From positions 310,999,270 to 311,063,269 of the forward strand of contig CM048744.1 in the NCBI GenBank assembly GCA_026315105.1: 64,000 bases of DNA. The letters are read 5' to 3'. Source of the stretch: Locusta migratoria. Lineage: Eukaryota > Arthropoda > Insecta > Orthoptera > Acrididae. The position numbers and the translations under genes were made by a program. A model generated the notes under the pieces. The model did not search any database, was not told the origin of the DNA, and saw only the letters and a program-made list of their open reading frames with translations. Below are positions 21,101 through 30,360 of this stretch, one piece after another (the first letter of the stretch is position 1; every line of letters starts with the position of its first letter).

Positions 21101-21400
21101 GTGAAGTACACTTACCAGGCGAAGGAGCACAGGCAGTGATAACAACAAATAAACAAATAAACACACAGACACACACACACATAAAGGCAAGCTTTCGCAA
21201 CCCAGTTGCTTCTTCAGGCAGAATGGAAGGAGAAGGAAAAGGAAATGATGAGGGTTTTAAGGAAGGGGGTAAGGAGCCATTCCAATCCCGGGAGAGGAAG
21301 GCTTACCTTGGGGGAAGAAAAGGAAGGTGAACAAATACACACACACACCCATACATTCACACCGACGCAAACACACCTAGGCAGACATACTATAGAAACC
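21101..21400 (-). mobile_element. PLE 3' unit attached to coding copy b
   Basis: Minus-oriented unit that, unlike the head-to-head pairs, continues without a break into PLE coding sequence at higher coordinates. It shows that these repeats are the 3' UTR/terminal repeat of the PLE and that the hammerhead-like core lies on the element's sense strand. Core at 21193-21217. Confidence 0.85.
21193..21217 (-). ncRNA. Hammerhead-like ribozyme core (PLE)
   Basis: CTGAAGA - GCAAC/GTTGC, loop TGG - GAAA. Perfect stem, N7 is A, 3' of PLE coding sequence in sense orientation. Confidence 0.55.
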
Positions 21401-21496
21401 AAAGAAGTTAAGAAGTTAGACAGAGATGCCACTAGAGGCAGAGGCTCTGTCCAGAGAACTGAGGCAAAGATGTTAAGATGTTAAAGATAGTGGGCG

Positions 21497-22316
21497 GGAA
21501 TTCAAATTTAGCGGAGGTTAAGACCAGGTGGGCAACGGGAAGAGAGAATATCCTGAAGGGCTAGTCCCCATCTCCGGAGTTCTGAAGGATTGGTGTCGGT
21601 GGGAAGTATCCAGATAACTCAGACGGTGTAGCACTGTGCCAAGATGTGCTGGCTGTGCACCGAGGCATGTTTAGCCACAGGGTGATCCTCGTTACCAATA
21701 AACACTGTCTGCTTGTGTCCATTCATGCGAATGGACAGATTGTTGCTGGTCATTCCCACATAGAATGCTTCACAGTGCAGGCATGTCAGTTGGTAGATCA
21801 TGTGGGTACTATCGCAAGTGGCTCTGCCTTTGATCATGTACACCTTCCGGGTTACGGGATTGGAGTAAGTGGTGGTGGAAGAGTGCATAGGGCAGGTTTT
21901 ACAACGGGGGCGGTTACAAGGGTAGGAGCCAGAAGGTAGGGAAGGTGGTTTGGGGATTTCATAGGGGTGGACTAGGAGGTTATGGAGGTTAGGTGGGCGG
22001 CGGAAAACCACTCTCGGTGGAGTAGGAAGGATGTCATGAAGGACGGATCTCATTTTGGGGCAGGATTTAAGGAAGTCATATCCTTGGTGGAGAGCCAGTC
22101 CCGCAAAGTATCCGGTGACAAGAGGGACACTTCTGGGATTCTTCTGTTGAAGGTTCTGAATTTGGGGGGATGAGAAAGTGGCTCTGGCAATTTGCTTCTC
22201 TACCAGATTAGGAGGATAGCTGCGGGATGTGAAAGCTGTTATTAGGTCCTTGGTGTACTGGTTCAGAGCTTCGGGACTGGAGCAACTCGTTTGCCATGAA
22301 GACCTAAGCTGTAAGG
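21497..22316 (-). pseudogene. Penelope-like element copy b: RT C-terminus, Cys motif, GIY-YIG
   Basis: Open on the minus strand for most of its length. In sense order: the end of the RT/thumb region (EALNQYTKDLITAFTSRSYP, about 22270-22210); a linker with KSCPKMRSVLHDILPTPPRV; the Cys cluster CNRPRCKTCPMH (about 21920-21885); and a GIY-YIG-type nuclease with MIYQLTCLHCEAFYVGMTSN (about 21805-21750), RMNGHKQTVF and a final HPVAKHASVHSQHILAQ. The nuclease would nick target DNA; PLE RTs then prime on it (family knowledge). The 5' side is cut within RT and fused to copy c. Better preserved than the other GIY-YIG copies here. Confidence 0.85.
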
Positions 22317-22700
22317 AATTCAAATTTAGCGGAGGTTGAGACCAGGTGGGCAACGGGAAGAGAGAATATGCTGAAGGGCTAGTTCCTATCTCTGGAGTTC
22401 TGAAGGATTGGTGTCGGTGGGAAGTATCCAGATAACCCGGACGGTGTAACACTGCGCCAAGATGTGCTGGTCGTGCCCCAAGGCATGTTTAGCCACAGGA
22501 TGATCCTCATTACCAACAAACACTGTCTGCCTGTGACCTTTCATGCGAATGGACAGTTTGTTGCTGGTCATTCCCACATAGAACGCTTCACAGTGCAGGC
22601 ATGTCAGTTGGTAAATCACATGGGTGCAGTCGCAAGTGGCTCTGCCCTTGATTGTGTACACCCTCCGGGTTACAGGATTGGAGTAAGTGGTGGTGAAAGG
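22317..22700 (-). pseudogene. Penelope-like element copy c: GIY-YIG end, tandem to copy b
   Basis: Repeats 21497-21880 in the same orientation, so the nuclease end and the following 3' segment are tandemly duplicated. It reads MIYQLTCLHCEAFYVGMTSN-like (VIYQLT here) and KGHRQTVFVGNEDHPVAKHA. Its 5' side ends at GGTGAAAGGGTATATATTAA, where the next PLE unit starts; the same break point, followed by TA repeats, is seen at 24496. Confidence 0.8.
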
Positions 22701-22819
22701 GTATATATTAAGACGAAAAATTCCTAGCAGGAAAAATTAAATATAAAAAATAGACGAAGATTACTCTACTCACCAGGCGAAGGGGCACAGGTGTGACAGC
22801 ATCACAAATAAATAAATGA

Positions 22820-22872
<53 letters not shown>

Positions 22873-23400
22873 TTCAAGCTTTCGCAACCCAGTTGGTTCT
22901 TCAGGCAGAAGGGAAGGAGAGGGAAAAGGAAATGATGAGCGTTTTAAGGAAGGGGGTAAGGAGCCATTCCAAGGAAAGGAAAGACTTACCTTGGGGGAAA
23001 AAATGGAGGGTAAACAAATGCACACCCACCCACAAATTCACACAGACAAAAGTACACTTAGGCAGACATACTGTAGAAACCAAATGGTTTCTACAAATGT
23101 CTGCCTAGGTGTGTTTGCATGTGGATATGTGTGAGTGTGTGTGTATTTGTTTACCTTCCTTTTTGTCCCCTGAGGTAAGTCCTTCCACTCCTGGGATTGG
23201 AATGGCTCCTTTTCCACTTCCTTAAAACCCGTATCCTTCCCTTTCTCCTCTCCTCTCCTCTCCTCTCCTCTCCTCTCCACTCCTTCCTTCCTCTTTTTCC
23301 GAAGAAGCTACCAGTGGTGGCGAAAGCTCGAATGTTTGTGTGTTTTTGTGTGTGTTTTATGTTTCTGTCGACGAGCCTGTACTTTAGGTAATCTTTCCTG
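22701..23400. mobile_element. Head-to-head PLE 3' unit pair 2, mixed subfamilies
   Basis: Minus-oriented 22701-23083 and plus-oriented 23084-23400 meet at a palindromic hinge GTAGAAACCAAATGGTTTCTAC. The left unit has the GCAAC/GTTGC core class with a (CA)n expansion (22822-22870); the right has the GCTACC/GGTGGC class with a mutated core (CCGAAGA, 23299-23325). The two halves come from different PLE subfamilies, so the pair is not a simple fold-back of one copy. Confidence 0.8.
22880..22904 (-). ncRNA. Hammerhead-like ribozyme core (PLE)
   Basis: CTGAAGA - CCAAC/GTTGC (outermost pair lost, four pairs kept), loop TGG - GAAA. N7 is A. Confidence 0.45.
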
Positions 23401-24007
23401 GTGGGATAAACAAAAATAAAAATAGAAAAGAGATGCCTTACCAAAACGACTGGATTGTTGATAGATACGAATAAAATCAGACACAAACACACATACAAGC
23501 TTTCGCCACCACTGGCAGCTTCTTCAGGAAAAAGAGGAAAAAAGGGGAGGAGAAAAGAAAGGATATGGGCTTTAAAGAAGTGGAAAAGGAGTCATTCCAA
23601 TCCCAGGAGAGGAAGGACTTACCTTAGGGGACGTAAAAGAAGGTAAACAAATACACACACACTCACACATATCCAAACGCAAACACACCTAGACAGACAT
23701 TTGCAAAAAGCCATACAGAGGTACCATTTTACAAATGTCTGTCTAGGTGTGTTTGCGTTTGGATATGTGTGAGTGTGTGTGTATTTGTTTACCTTTGTTT
23801 TTGTCTCCTAAGGTAAGTCCTTCCACTCCTGGGATTGGAATGACTCCTTTTCCACTTCCTTAAAACCCATATCCTTTCCTTTCTCCTCCCCTTTTTTCCT
23901 CTTTTTCTTGAAGAAGCTGCCAGTGGTGGTGAAAGCTTGTATGTGTGTTTGTGTGTGTTTTTATTCGTATCTATCGAAGAGCCGGTCCATTTGGTAAGTC
24001 ATCTCTT

Positions 24008-24010
<3 letters not shown>
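23401..24010. mobile_element. Head-to-head PLE 3' unit pair 3
   Basis: Minus-oriented 23401-23725 and plus-oriented 23730-24010 of the GCTGCC/GGTGGC subfamily, joined by a short spacer (CATACAGAGGTACC). The left core (23501-23527) is intact; the right (23908-23934) has lost the first C (TTGAAGA). Ends GGTAAGTCATCTCTTTTCTA and runs into (TA)n. Confidence 0.8.
23501..23527 (-). ncRNA. Hammerhead-like ribozyme core (PLE)
   Basis: CTGAAGA - six-pair stem GCTGCC/GGTGGC with two G-U pairs, loop AGT - GAAA. A different stem II from the GCAAC class but equally paired. N7 is A. Confidence 0.5.

Positions 24011-24012
<2 letters not shown>

Positions 24013-24071
<59 letters not shown>
24013..24071. repeat. 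(TA)n microsatellite between PLE units
   Basis: Pure TA run of about 59 bp. The left unit ends in CTTTTCTA and the right unit begins AAAATAGAAAAG, so the tract sits exactly between two outward-facing 3' ends. Confidence 0.95.
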
Positions 24072-24076
<5 letters not shown>

Positions 24077-24365
24077 TAGAAAAGAGATGACTTACCAAAA
24101 GGACCGGCTCGTCGATAGAAACAAATAAATAAAATCACACACAAACACACATACAAGCTTTCGCCATCACTGGCAGCTTCTTCAGGAAAAGGAGGAAAAA
24201 AGGAGAGGAAAAAGCGAAGGATATGGGTTTTAAGGAAGTGGAAAAGGAGTCATTCCAATCCCAGGAGTGGAAGGACTTACCCTAGGGGAAAAAAAGGAAG
24301 GTAAACAAATACACACACACTCAGACATATCGAAACGCAAACACACCTAGACAGACATTTGTAAA
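24072..24365 (-). mobile_element. PLE 3' unit attached to fragment f
   Basis: Minus-oriented unit of the GCTGCC subfamily with an intact core (24159-24185). It joins a short PLE coding piece at 24366 with deletion of everything between the 3' UTR start and the GIY-YIG region. Confidence 0.75.
24159..24185 (-). ncRNA. Hammerhead-like ribozyme core (PLE)
   Basis: CTGAAGA - GCTGCC/GATGGC, one mismatch, loop AGT - GAAA. N7 is A. Confidence 0.45.
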
Positions 24366-24495
24366 AAGCCACATAGAATGCTTCACAGTGCAGGCATGTC
24401 AGTTGGTAAATCACGTGGGTGCAGTCGCAAGTGGCTCTGCCCTTGATTGTGAACACCCTCCGGGTTGCAGGACTGGAGTAAGTGGTGGTGGAAGG

Positions 24496-24496
<1 letters not shown>
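24366..24496 (-). pseudogene. PLE coding fragment f (GIY-YIG start)
   Basis: A 130-bp minus-strand piece covering the segment around the start of the GIY-YIG domain (antisense of VIYQLTCLHCEAF at about 24410-24370). It ends at GGAAGGGTG and continues straight into TA repeats, the same 5' break as copy c (22700). Confidence 0.75.

Positions 24497-24538
<42 letters not shown>
24497..24538. repeat. (TA)n microsatellite
   Basis: TA run between the 5' break of PLE fragment f and the 3' end of the next unit. Confidence 0.95.
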
Positions 24539-24541
<3 letters not shown>

Positions 24542-24676
24542 TGATGAAATGAAAATTATAGAGAGAAACTTTCCCGGTGGGATAAACAAAAATAAAAAAA
24601 GAAAAAGGATGACTTACCAAAAGGACCGGCTCGTCGATAGAAACAAATAAACTAAATAAAATCCACACAAACAAGC

Positions 24677-24701
24677 TTTCGCAGCCTAGCTGCTTCGTCA
24701 G
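24677..24701 (-). ncRNA. Hammerhead-like ribozyme core (PLE)
   Basis: CTGACGA - GCAGC/GCTGC perfectly paired, loop TAG - GAAA. N7 is C. Confidence 0.5.
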
Positions 24702-24933
24702 GCAGAAGAGAAGGAGAGGGAAAAGGAAATGATGAACTTCTTTGCTTTCTACAGTTCTACAGTATGTCTGCCTAAGTGTACTTACGTCTGTGTAAATGTG
24801 TGGGTGTGTGTGTATTTGTTTACCCGCCTTTTTTCTCCCCAAGGTAAGTCCTTCCTGTCCCGGGATTGGAATGACTCCTTATCCACTCCCTTAAAACCCT
24901 CATCATTTCCTTTTCCCTCTCCTTCCCTTCTGC

Positions 24934-24958
24934 CTGACGAAGCAGCTAGGCTGCGAAA
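24934..24958 (+). ncRNA. Hammerhead-like ribozyme core (PLE)
   Basis: CTGACGA - GCAGC/GCTGC, loop TAG - GAAA. N7 is C; mirror partner of 24677-24701. Confidence 0.5.
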
Positions 24959-25035
24959 GCTTGTTTGTGTGGATTTTATTTAGTTTATTTGTTTCTATCG
25001 ACGAGCCGGTCCTTTTGGTAAGTCATCTACTTTCT

Positions 25036-25057
25036 ATATATATATATATATATATTA
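25036..25057. repeat. (TA)n microsatellite between PLE pairs
   Basis: Short TA tract separating pair 4 from pair 5, ending ATTATAGAGG. Confidence 0.9.
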
Positions 25058-25192
25058 TAGAGGAAAAATTCCTAACAGGAAAAAAATATACGTAAAAAAT
25101 AGATGAAGAACACTTACCAGGCGAAGGGGCACAGGCAGTAATAGTAACAAGTAAACACACAGACACACACACACACACTCAAAAATGCTAGC

Positions 25193-25217
25193 TTTCGCAG
25201 CCTAGCTGCTTCATCAG
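25193..25217 (-). ncRNA. Hammerhead-like ribozyme core (PLE)
   Basis: CTGATGA - GCAGC/GCTGC perfect, loop TAG - GAAA, then self-complementary GCTAGC. N7 is U, the classical hammerhead core. Confidence 0.6.
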
Positions 25218-25571
25218 GCAGAAGGGAAGGAGAGGGAAAAGGAAATGATGAGGATTTAAGGAAGGGGGTAAGGAGCCATTCCAATCCCGGGACAGGAAAG
25301 ACTTACCTTGGGGGAAAAAATGGAAGGTAAATAAATGCACATACACCCACACATTTACACAGACACAAGTACACTTAGGCAGACATACTGTAGAACTCCA
25401 GTATGTCTGCCTAAGTGTACTTGTGTCTGTGTAAATGTGTGGGTGTATGTGCATTTATTTACCTTCCATTTTTTCCCCCAAGGTAAGTCTTTCCTGTCCC
25501 GGGATTGGAATGGCTCCTTACCCCCTTCCTTAAATCCTCATCATTTCCTTTTCCCTCTCCTTCCCTTCTGC

Positions 25572-25596
25572 CTGATGAAGCAGCTAGGCTGCGAAA
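25572..25596 (+). ncRNA. Hammerhead-like ribozyme core (PLE)
   Basis: CTGATGA - GCAGC/GCTGC perfect, loop TAG - GAAA, then self-complementary GCTAGC, which could pair between two molecules. Confidence 0.6.
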
Positions 25597-25632
25597 GCTA
25601 GCATTTTTGAGTGTGTGTGTGTGTGTCTGTGT

Positions 25633-25635
<3 letters not shown>

Positions 25636-25668
<33 letters not shown>
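25636..25668. repeat. (TA)n microsatellite between PLE pairs
   Basis: TA tract joining the TG-rich end of pair 5 to the ATTAAGACGAAAAATTCC terminus of pair 6. Confidence 0.95.
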
Positions 25669-25671
<3 letters not shown>

Positions 25672-25774
25672 GACGAAAAATTCCTAGCAGGAAAAATTAA
25701 ATATAAAAAATAGACGAAGATTACTCACCAGGCGAAGGAGCACAGGTGTGACAGCATCACAAATAAATAAATGA

Positions 25775-25821
<47 letters not shown>

Positions 25822-26140
25822 TGCAAGCTTTTGCAACCCAGTTGCTTCTTCAGGCAGAAGGGAAGGAGAGGGAAAAGAAGGAAATGATGAGCGTTTTAAG
25901 GAAGGGGGTAAGGAGCCACTTTCTTAAAACCCATATCCTTCCCTTTTTCCTCCCCTTTTTTCCTCCTTTTCCTGAAGAAGCTGCCAGTGATGGCGAAAGC
26001 TTGTATGTGTGTTTGTGTGTGATTTTATTTATTTGTTTCTATCGACGAGCCGGTCCTTTTGGTAACCCATCTCTTTTCTATTTTTTATTTATGTTTATCC
26101 CATGGGGAAAGTTTCCCTCTATAATTTTCGTTTCATCAAT
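25669..26140. mobile_element. Head-to-head PLE 3' unit pair 6, mixed subfamilies
   Basis: Minus-oriented GCAAC-class unit (25669-25917) fused to a plus-oriented GCTGCC-class unit (25918-26140) with no hinge: both halves are cut inside the purine/pyrimidine block. The left core (25829-25853) has GAAA changed to AAAA; the right core (25972-25998) is intact. A (CA)n run lies at 25778-25818. Confidence 0.75.
25972..25998 (+). ncRNA. Hammerhead-like ribozyme core (PLE)
   Basis: CTGAAGA - GCTGCC/GATGGC, one mismatch, loop AGT - GAAA. N7 is A. Confidence 0.45.
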
Positions 26141-26390
26141 TTACCAGGCGAAGGAGCACAGGATGTGATAGTAGCACAAATAAATTAATAAATTCACACA
26201 CACACACACAAACGCTAACATTCGCAGCCTAGCTGCGTCATCAGGCAGAAGGGAAGTAGAGGGAAAAGGAAGTGATGAGGGTTTTAAGGGAGTGGGTAAG
26301 GAGTCAAGGAGTCAGTCCAATCCCGGGACAGGAGAGACTTACCTTGGGGGGAAAAAAGGAGGGTAAACAAATACACACCCACACATAAAT
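26141..26390 (-). mobile_element. PLE 3' unit, GCAGC subfamily, truncated
   Basis: Minus-oriented unit running from ACCAGGCGAAGGAGCACAGG to a cut just after AAACAAATACACACCC. Its core at 26220-26244 keeps CTGATGA and a perfect stem, but GAAA has become GAAT. Confidence 0.75.
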
Positions 26391-26640
26391 ATTGTTTGAC
26401 TTACCCAAAGCACAGGCTCACTGATAGAAGCAAAAATCACAAACGAAAACACACACAAAGAAACATTTAAGCTTTTGCAACTGTTGGTTGCTTCGTCAGG
26501 AAAAGGAAGGGGAAAGGGAAAGGATATGGGTTTTAAGGGAGTGGATGAGGGGTCATTCCAATCCCGGGAGTGGAAGGACTTACCTTAGGGGAAAAAAAGG
26601 AAGGTAAACAAATACACACATATAGACATGCAAACTCACC
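26391..26640 (-). mobile_element. PLE 3' unit attached to coding copy d
   Basis: Minus-oriented 3' UTR that continues into copy d coding sequence. Its terminus TTGACTTACCCAAAGCACAG matches the ends of the pair at 1669-3060, so copy d and that pair are one subfamily. The core (26473-26499) has CTGACGA, a fully paired GCAAC/GTTGC stem with loop CAACA, and AAAA in place of GAAA. Confidence 0.8.
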
Positions 26641-27333
26641 TAGGCAGTCATATTGTAGAAAGCAAAGAAGTTGGACAGAGATACCACTTGAGGCAGAGGC
26701 TCTGTCCAGAGAACTGAGGCAAACAAGTTATAGAATGGTGGGCGGGAATTTGAATTTAGAGGAGGTTGAGACCTGGTGGGCAATGGGAAGAGAGAATATG
26801 CTGAAGGGCATGTTTAGCCACAGGGTGATCCTCATTACCAACAGACACTGTCTGCCTGTGACCGTTCATCGGAATGGACAGTTTCTTGCTGGTCATTCCC
26901 ACATAGAGCGCTTCCAGTGCAGGCATGTCAGTTGGTAAATCACATGGCTACTATTGCAAGTGGCTCTGCCCTTGATCGTGTACACCTTCCAGATTATGGG
27001 ACTGGAGTAAGTGGTGGTGGAAGGGTGCATAGGACAGGTTTTACAATGGGGCTGGTTACAAGGGTAGGACCCAGAAGGTAGGGAAGGTTGTTTGGGGATT
27101 TCATAGGAATGGACTAGGAGGTTACAGAGGTTAGGTGGGTGGCAGAAAGACACTCTCAGTGGAGTGGGAAGGATGTCATGAAGGATCAATCTCATTTCGG
27201 GACAGGATTTAGGGAAGTCATATCCTTGCTGGAGAGCCACATTCAGAGTTCGCTCCAGCAGTCCTGGAAAGTATCCAGTGGAAAGAGGGGCATTTCTGGT
27301 TTTTTTTTTTTTTTTTTTTTTTTTTTGAAGGTT
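26641..27333 (-). pseudogene. PLE copy d: Cys motif and GIY-YIG part, broken
   Basis: Minus strand, continuing from the RT frame (27334-28137) after a poly-T insertion at 27301-27326 (poly-A in sense) and frame changes. Contains MALQQGYDFPKSCPEMR (about 27240), CNQPHCKTCPMH (about 27055-27020) and VIYQLTCLHWK (about 26950), after which the nuclease is frameshifted; the remaining TVHRNGQF-type antisense stretch at 26860-26890 shows the rest is present but damaged. Confidence 0.8.
27301..27326. repeat. Poly-T tract inside PLE copy d
   Basis: 26-bp T run (A run in PLE sense) located between the RT and linker coding blocks, absent from the equivalent position in copy b. It could be slippage or the scar of a poly-A-tailed insertion. 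Confidence 0.9.
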
Positions 27334-28560
27334 CTAAATTTGGGGGGATGAGGAAGTGGCTCTGGCAATTTGCTTCTGTACCAGATCAGGAGGGTAGCTG
27401 CGGGATGTGAAAGCTGTTATTAAGTTATCGGTGTACTGTTTCAGGGATTCGGGATGGGAACAGACTCGTTTACCACGAAGACCTAAGCTGAAGGAAAGGG
27501 AACGTTTGATGTGGAATGGATGGCTGCTGTCATAACAGAGGTACTGTTGTTTATTGGTAGTTTTGATGTGGATGGATGTGTGAAGTTGGCCATTTGGCAG
27601 ATGGAGGTCGACATCGAGGAAAGTAGCATGGGATTTGGAATAGGACCCAGTGAATTGGATGGGACCAAAGGAGTTGAGGTTGGAGAGGAAATTCTGGAGT
27701 TCTTCTTTACTGTGAGTCCAGATCATGAAGATGTCATCAATGAATCTATGCCTAACTTTGGGTTGACAGGCTTGGGTATCCCAGAAGGCTTCCTCTAAGC
27801 ATCCCATAAATAAGTTTGTGTACGTGTGGGCCATCCTGGTACCCATGGCTGTTCCCTTTAGTTGTTGGTATGTCTGGCCCTCAAAAGTGAAGAAGTTGTG
27901 AGTTAGGATGAAGCTGGTTAGGGTATTAAAGGAAAAGGTTTTAGGTAGGGAAGTGGGTGGTCGGCATGAAAGGAAATACTCCATTGCAGTGAGGCCCTGT
28001 GCATGTGGGATATTTGTGTATAAGGAAATGGCATCAATGGTTACAAGGATGGTTTCTGGAGGTAACAAGCTGGGTAAGGAATACAGGCAATTGAGGAAGT
28101 GGTTGGTATCTTTGATGAAGGATGGGAGACTGCACATGATAGGTTGAAGGTGTTGGACTATGTAGGCAGAGATTCATTCTGTAGGGGCTTGGTATCTGGC
28201 CACAATGGGGCAGCCGGGATGATTGGGTATGTGATTCTTGGGAAGTAGGTAGAAGGTGGGGGTGCAGGGTGTCGGTAGGACCATGAGGTTAATGGAGTCA
28301 GGTGAAAGGTTTTGTAGGGGGCCTAAGGCCTTGAGGATTCCTTGAAGCTCTGCCTGGACATCATGAATGGGATTCCATGAATGACTTTATATGTGGTACT
28401 ATCTGAAAGCTGACGCAGCCCCTCAGCCACATACTCCTGCCAATCAAGAACCCTTGTCAGCTGGGAGAATGACAAAGGAATGGTCAGCCTTCAGATCATG
28501 GATAGCTCAGGATTCAGCTGCGGTAATGTTGGGAGTAGGATTAAGGTTTCTCAGGAAAGA
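27334..28560 (-). pseudogene. Penelope-like element copy d: reverse transcriptase
   Basis: The best-preserved RT here: 27334-28137 is open for 267 codons with all catalytic motifs. In sense order upstream of the open frame, in broken frames: LKADHSFVILPADKG (about 28490) and a PLPK-like segment (about 28240), the N-terminal RT motifs of PLEs. Inside the frame: motif A VTIDAISLYTNIPH, motif B QLKGTAMGTRMAHTYTNLF, motif C RFIDDIFMIW, then FLDVDLHLPNG and the thumb/linker SRSYPPDLVQKQIARA. PLE RTs are telomerase-related and copy RNA onto nicked DNA (family knowledge). The catalytic aspartates are intact, but flanking frameshifts make the whole copy non-functional. Confidence 0.88.
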
Positions 28561-29480
28561 CTGAGAGGCAATGTTGGAAGTAAGGAATTCCTGGAAGGTT
28601 TGAAGAGGGTGATTTTAAGGAAGAGGGGGTGGGTCCCACTGTGACTGAGGATGCAACTGTTCTGAGCAGGTTTCAATGTGAATGATGTCTTGGGGAATTG
28701 GATCATGAGAAGTAGGATTTTTTTTTGTGACAAAGTGATATCTCCAGCAAAGACTACGAGTATAGGATAGTAAATCTTTGACAAGGGCTGATTGGTTGAA
28801 TTTGGGAGTAGGGCTAAATTTGAGGCCTTTGGATAGGACAGAGGTTTCAGGCTGGGAGATAGGTTTAGAAGAGAGCTTGACTACTGAATTGGGATGTTGT
28901 GGTTTCAGATTGTGTGGATTAGCATTTTGAGGTTTGGGGGGAGTGGAGCTGGAAGTGGGAGATTGAGTAGATGGGAGAGACTGGGTTTCTGTGCAATAAG
29001 AGGAGCTTGAGGTTTATTGGAGAGGTTGTTGAGGGAGAGTGTATTGCCTTTCCAGAGGTGGGTGACAAGGAGTTGGGATAGGTTTTTGAGGTGGAAGGTG
29101 TCATGCTGTTCCAATTTGCGGTTGGCCTGAATGAGGATGTTCTGAACTGTGGGTGTGGATGTGGGAGTGGAAAGGTTGAGATTTCTGATTAGGGTAGGAG
29201 TTGAAAGCTGTGTTCATTGGCAGAGTTGATGTATAGGTTAAGGATTAGGCGGATGAGGGCTATGGATTGTTCAGTTTGGAATTGGTATAGGGCACAATGA
29301 AAGAATGGGTTACAGCCAGAGATGGGAAATTTTAGTTTAGGCCCTTGGGAGTGATTCCAAATGTCACAAATGTCAGACAAGCCTGAGTAAAAAGAATGTG
29401 GGAGCGTAATCTGGCTAGGGGAAAAGCATGTTTACAGAGGAAATGTACATAAAACTGGATGGGGTTGTAGGGATGTTGTG
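28561..29480 (-). pseudogene. Penelope-like element copy d: N-terminal region, decayed
   Basis: Upstream of RT in PLE sense, with short open pieces (about 28784-28551, 29114-28905, 29380-29189) rich in Pro, Ser, Thr and Leu, as expected for the poorly conserved PLE N-terminus. Includes FPISGCNPFFHCALYQFQTE near 29330-29270. Assigned by continuity with the RT rather than by motif. Confidence 0.6.
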
Positions 29481-30360
29481 AGGGAGGCATAATATATGGA
29501 TGAAGGAAAAGTGGGAAATATGGGCTATGTAACAGGCTGCAATGAACAAATAAAAAATAAAAATATGTATAAAATATATATAAAAAAATTTTTAAAAATG
29601 TTTTTATATTGTGAGGGAGATGTACGAGGACAGAAATTCAGGTATGAAAAAAGAAAGGAAATAGAAAAAGTTGTTAAAGATTGTTGATACTGTGGTCACC
29701 TTTAGTTGTCAACAACATAGTATCCAAGGGTTAGGTAGTGGTATGGCGTGCAAAAAGGGTTTAAAGATGGTGGAAATCGAAAAAAGTACGAGAAAACCCT
29801 GTGAGAATTCAAGGAAAATGTCTAAATAGGATTGGTTGTGTGATAGCAGATTATGATTTTGAGGCTCACAATAGTCTGACGAAGGAATAGTGGAATCAAA
29901 ACCAATGGAAAGTTGCTGAAATATGATCGGAAAAGTAGGAAAGACGAATGGAAATGTGGAAAAATGGGAGTGGAAACAATCACGAGGTAACTAAGTAATG
30001 CCGAAAATGGTTATATACAATATAAAAAACTATTGTTGTGAAATAGTGTTAACGTATTTAAATGAGAAAATTGGATGAGCGGCGCTTTTCAGACAGAAGA
30101 AGGAGTAATGAAAGTGGTAAATATCATCATAAACGTACTTATAGGTTAAGGTTTGGAAGTAAACGTATTGTTGTAAGTATTAGCAAAATATTAACAGTAA
30201 ACAAAGAAGGGAATGTATAATGGAACTTCTATGTAAAATGTATATAAATGAATAAATAAAAATAGAAACAAAAACAAAAGGGAAAGTAAGATGACAGAAA
30301 TGATTTCAAAAAGTAACAGAGCAATGACGGAAGTAATTGTTGCATTCAAATTCATGATAC
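29481..30360. other. AT-rich spacer between PLE copies, possible PLE leader
   Basis: No coding sequence recognised. It lies just 5' of copy d in PLE sense, so part may be its leader. Ends before AAATATTATAGAGG, the usual PLE 3' terminus, at 30360. Confidence 0.5.

Larger units (their letters stand above)
24540..25030. mobile_element. Head-to-head PLE 3' unit pair 4
   Basis: Minus-oriented 24540-24750 and plus-oriented 24765-25030, both of the GCAGC/GCTGC subfamily, with intact CTGACGA cores. The left half is missing the segment between the purine block and the hinge, so the palindrome is asymmetric. The outer ends are of the CGACGAGCCGGTCCTTTTGG type on both sides. Confidence 0.8.
25058..25635. 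mobile_element. Head-to-head PLE 3' unit pair 5, near-perfect palindrome
   Basis: Minus-oriented 25058-25393 and plus-oriented 25398-25635 are almost identical inverted copies, hinged at GTAGAACTCCAGTATG. Both cores (25193-25217, 25572-25596) have the textbook CTGATGA. The high identity suggests a recent origin. The right half is shorter at its outer end, where it passes into (TA)n. Confidence 0.85.

Noticed and set aside
22822..22870. (CA)n tracts first considered as simple intergenic microsatellites or a CRISPR-like array.
   Set aside because: They sit at a fixed place in each PLE 3' unit; the repeating pattern is the transposon unit itself, with no spacer-repeat structure.
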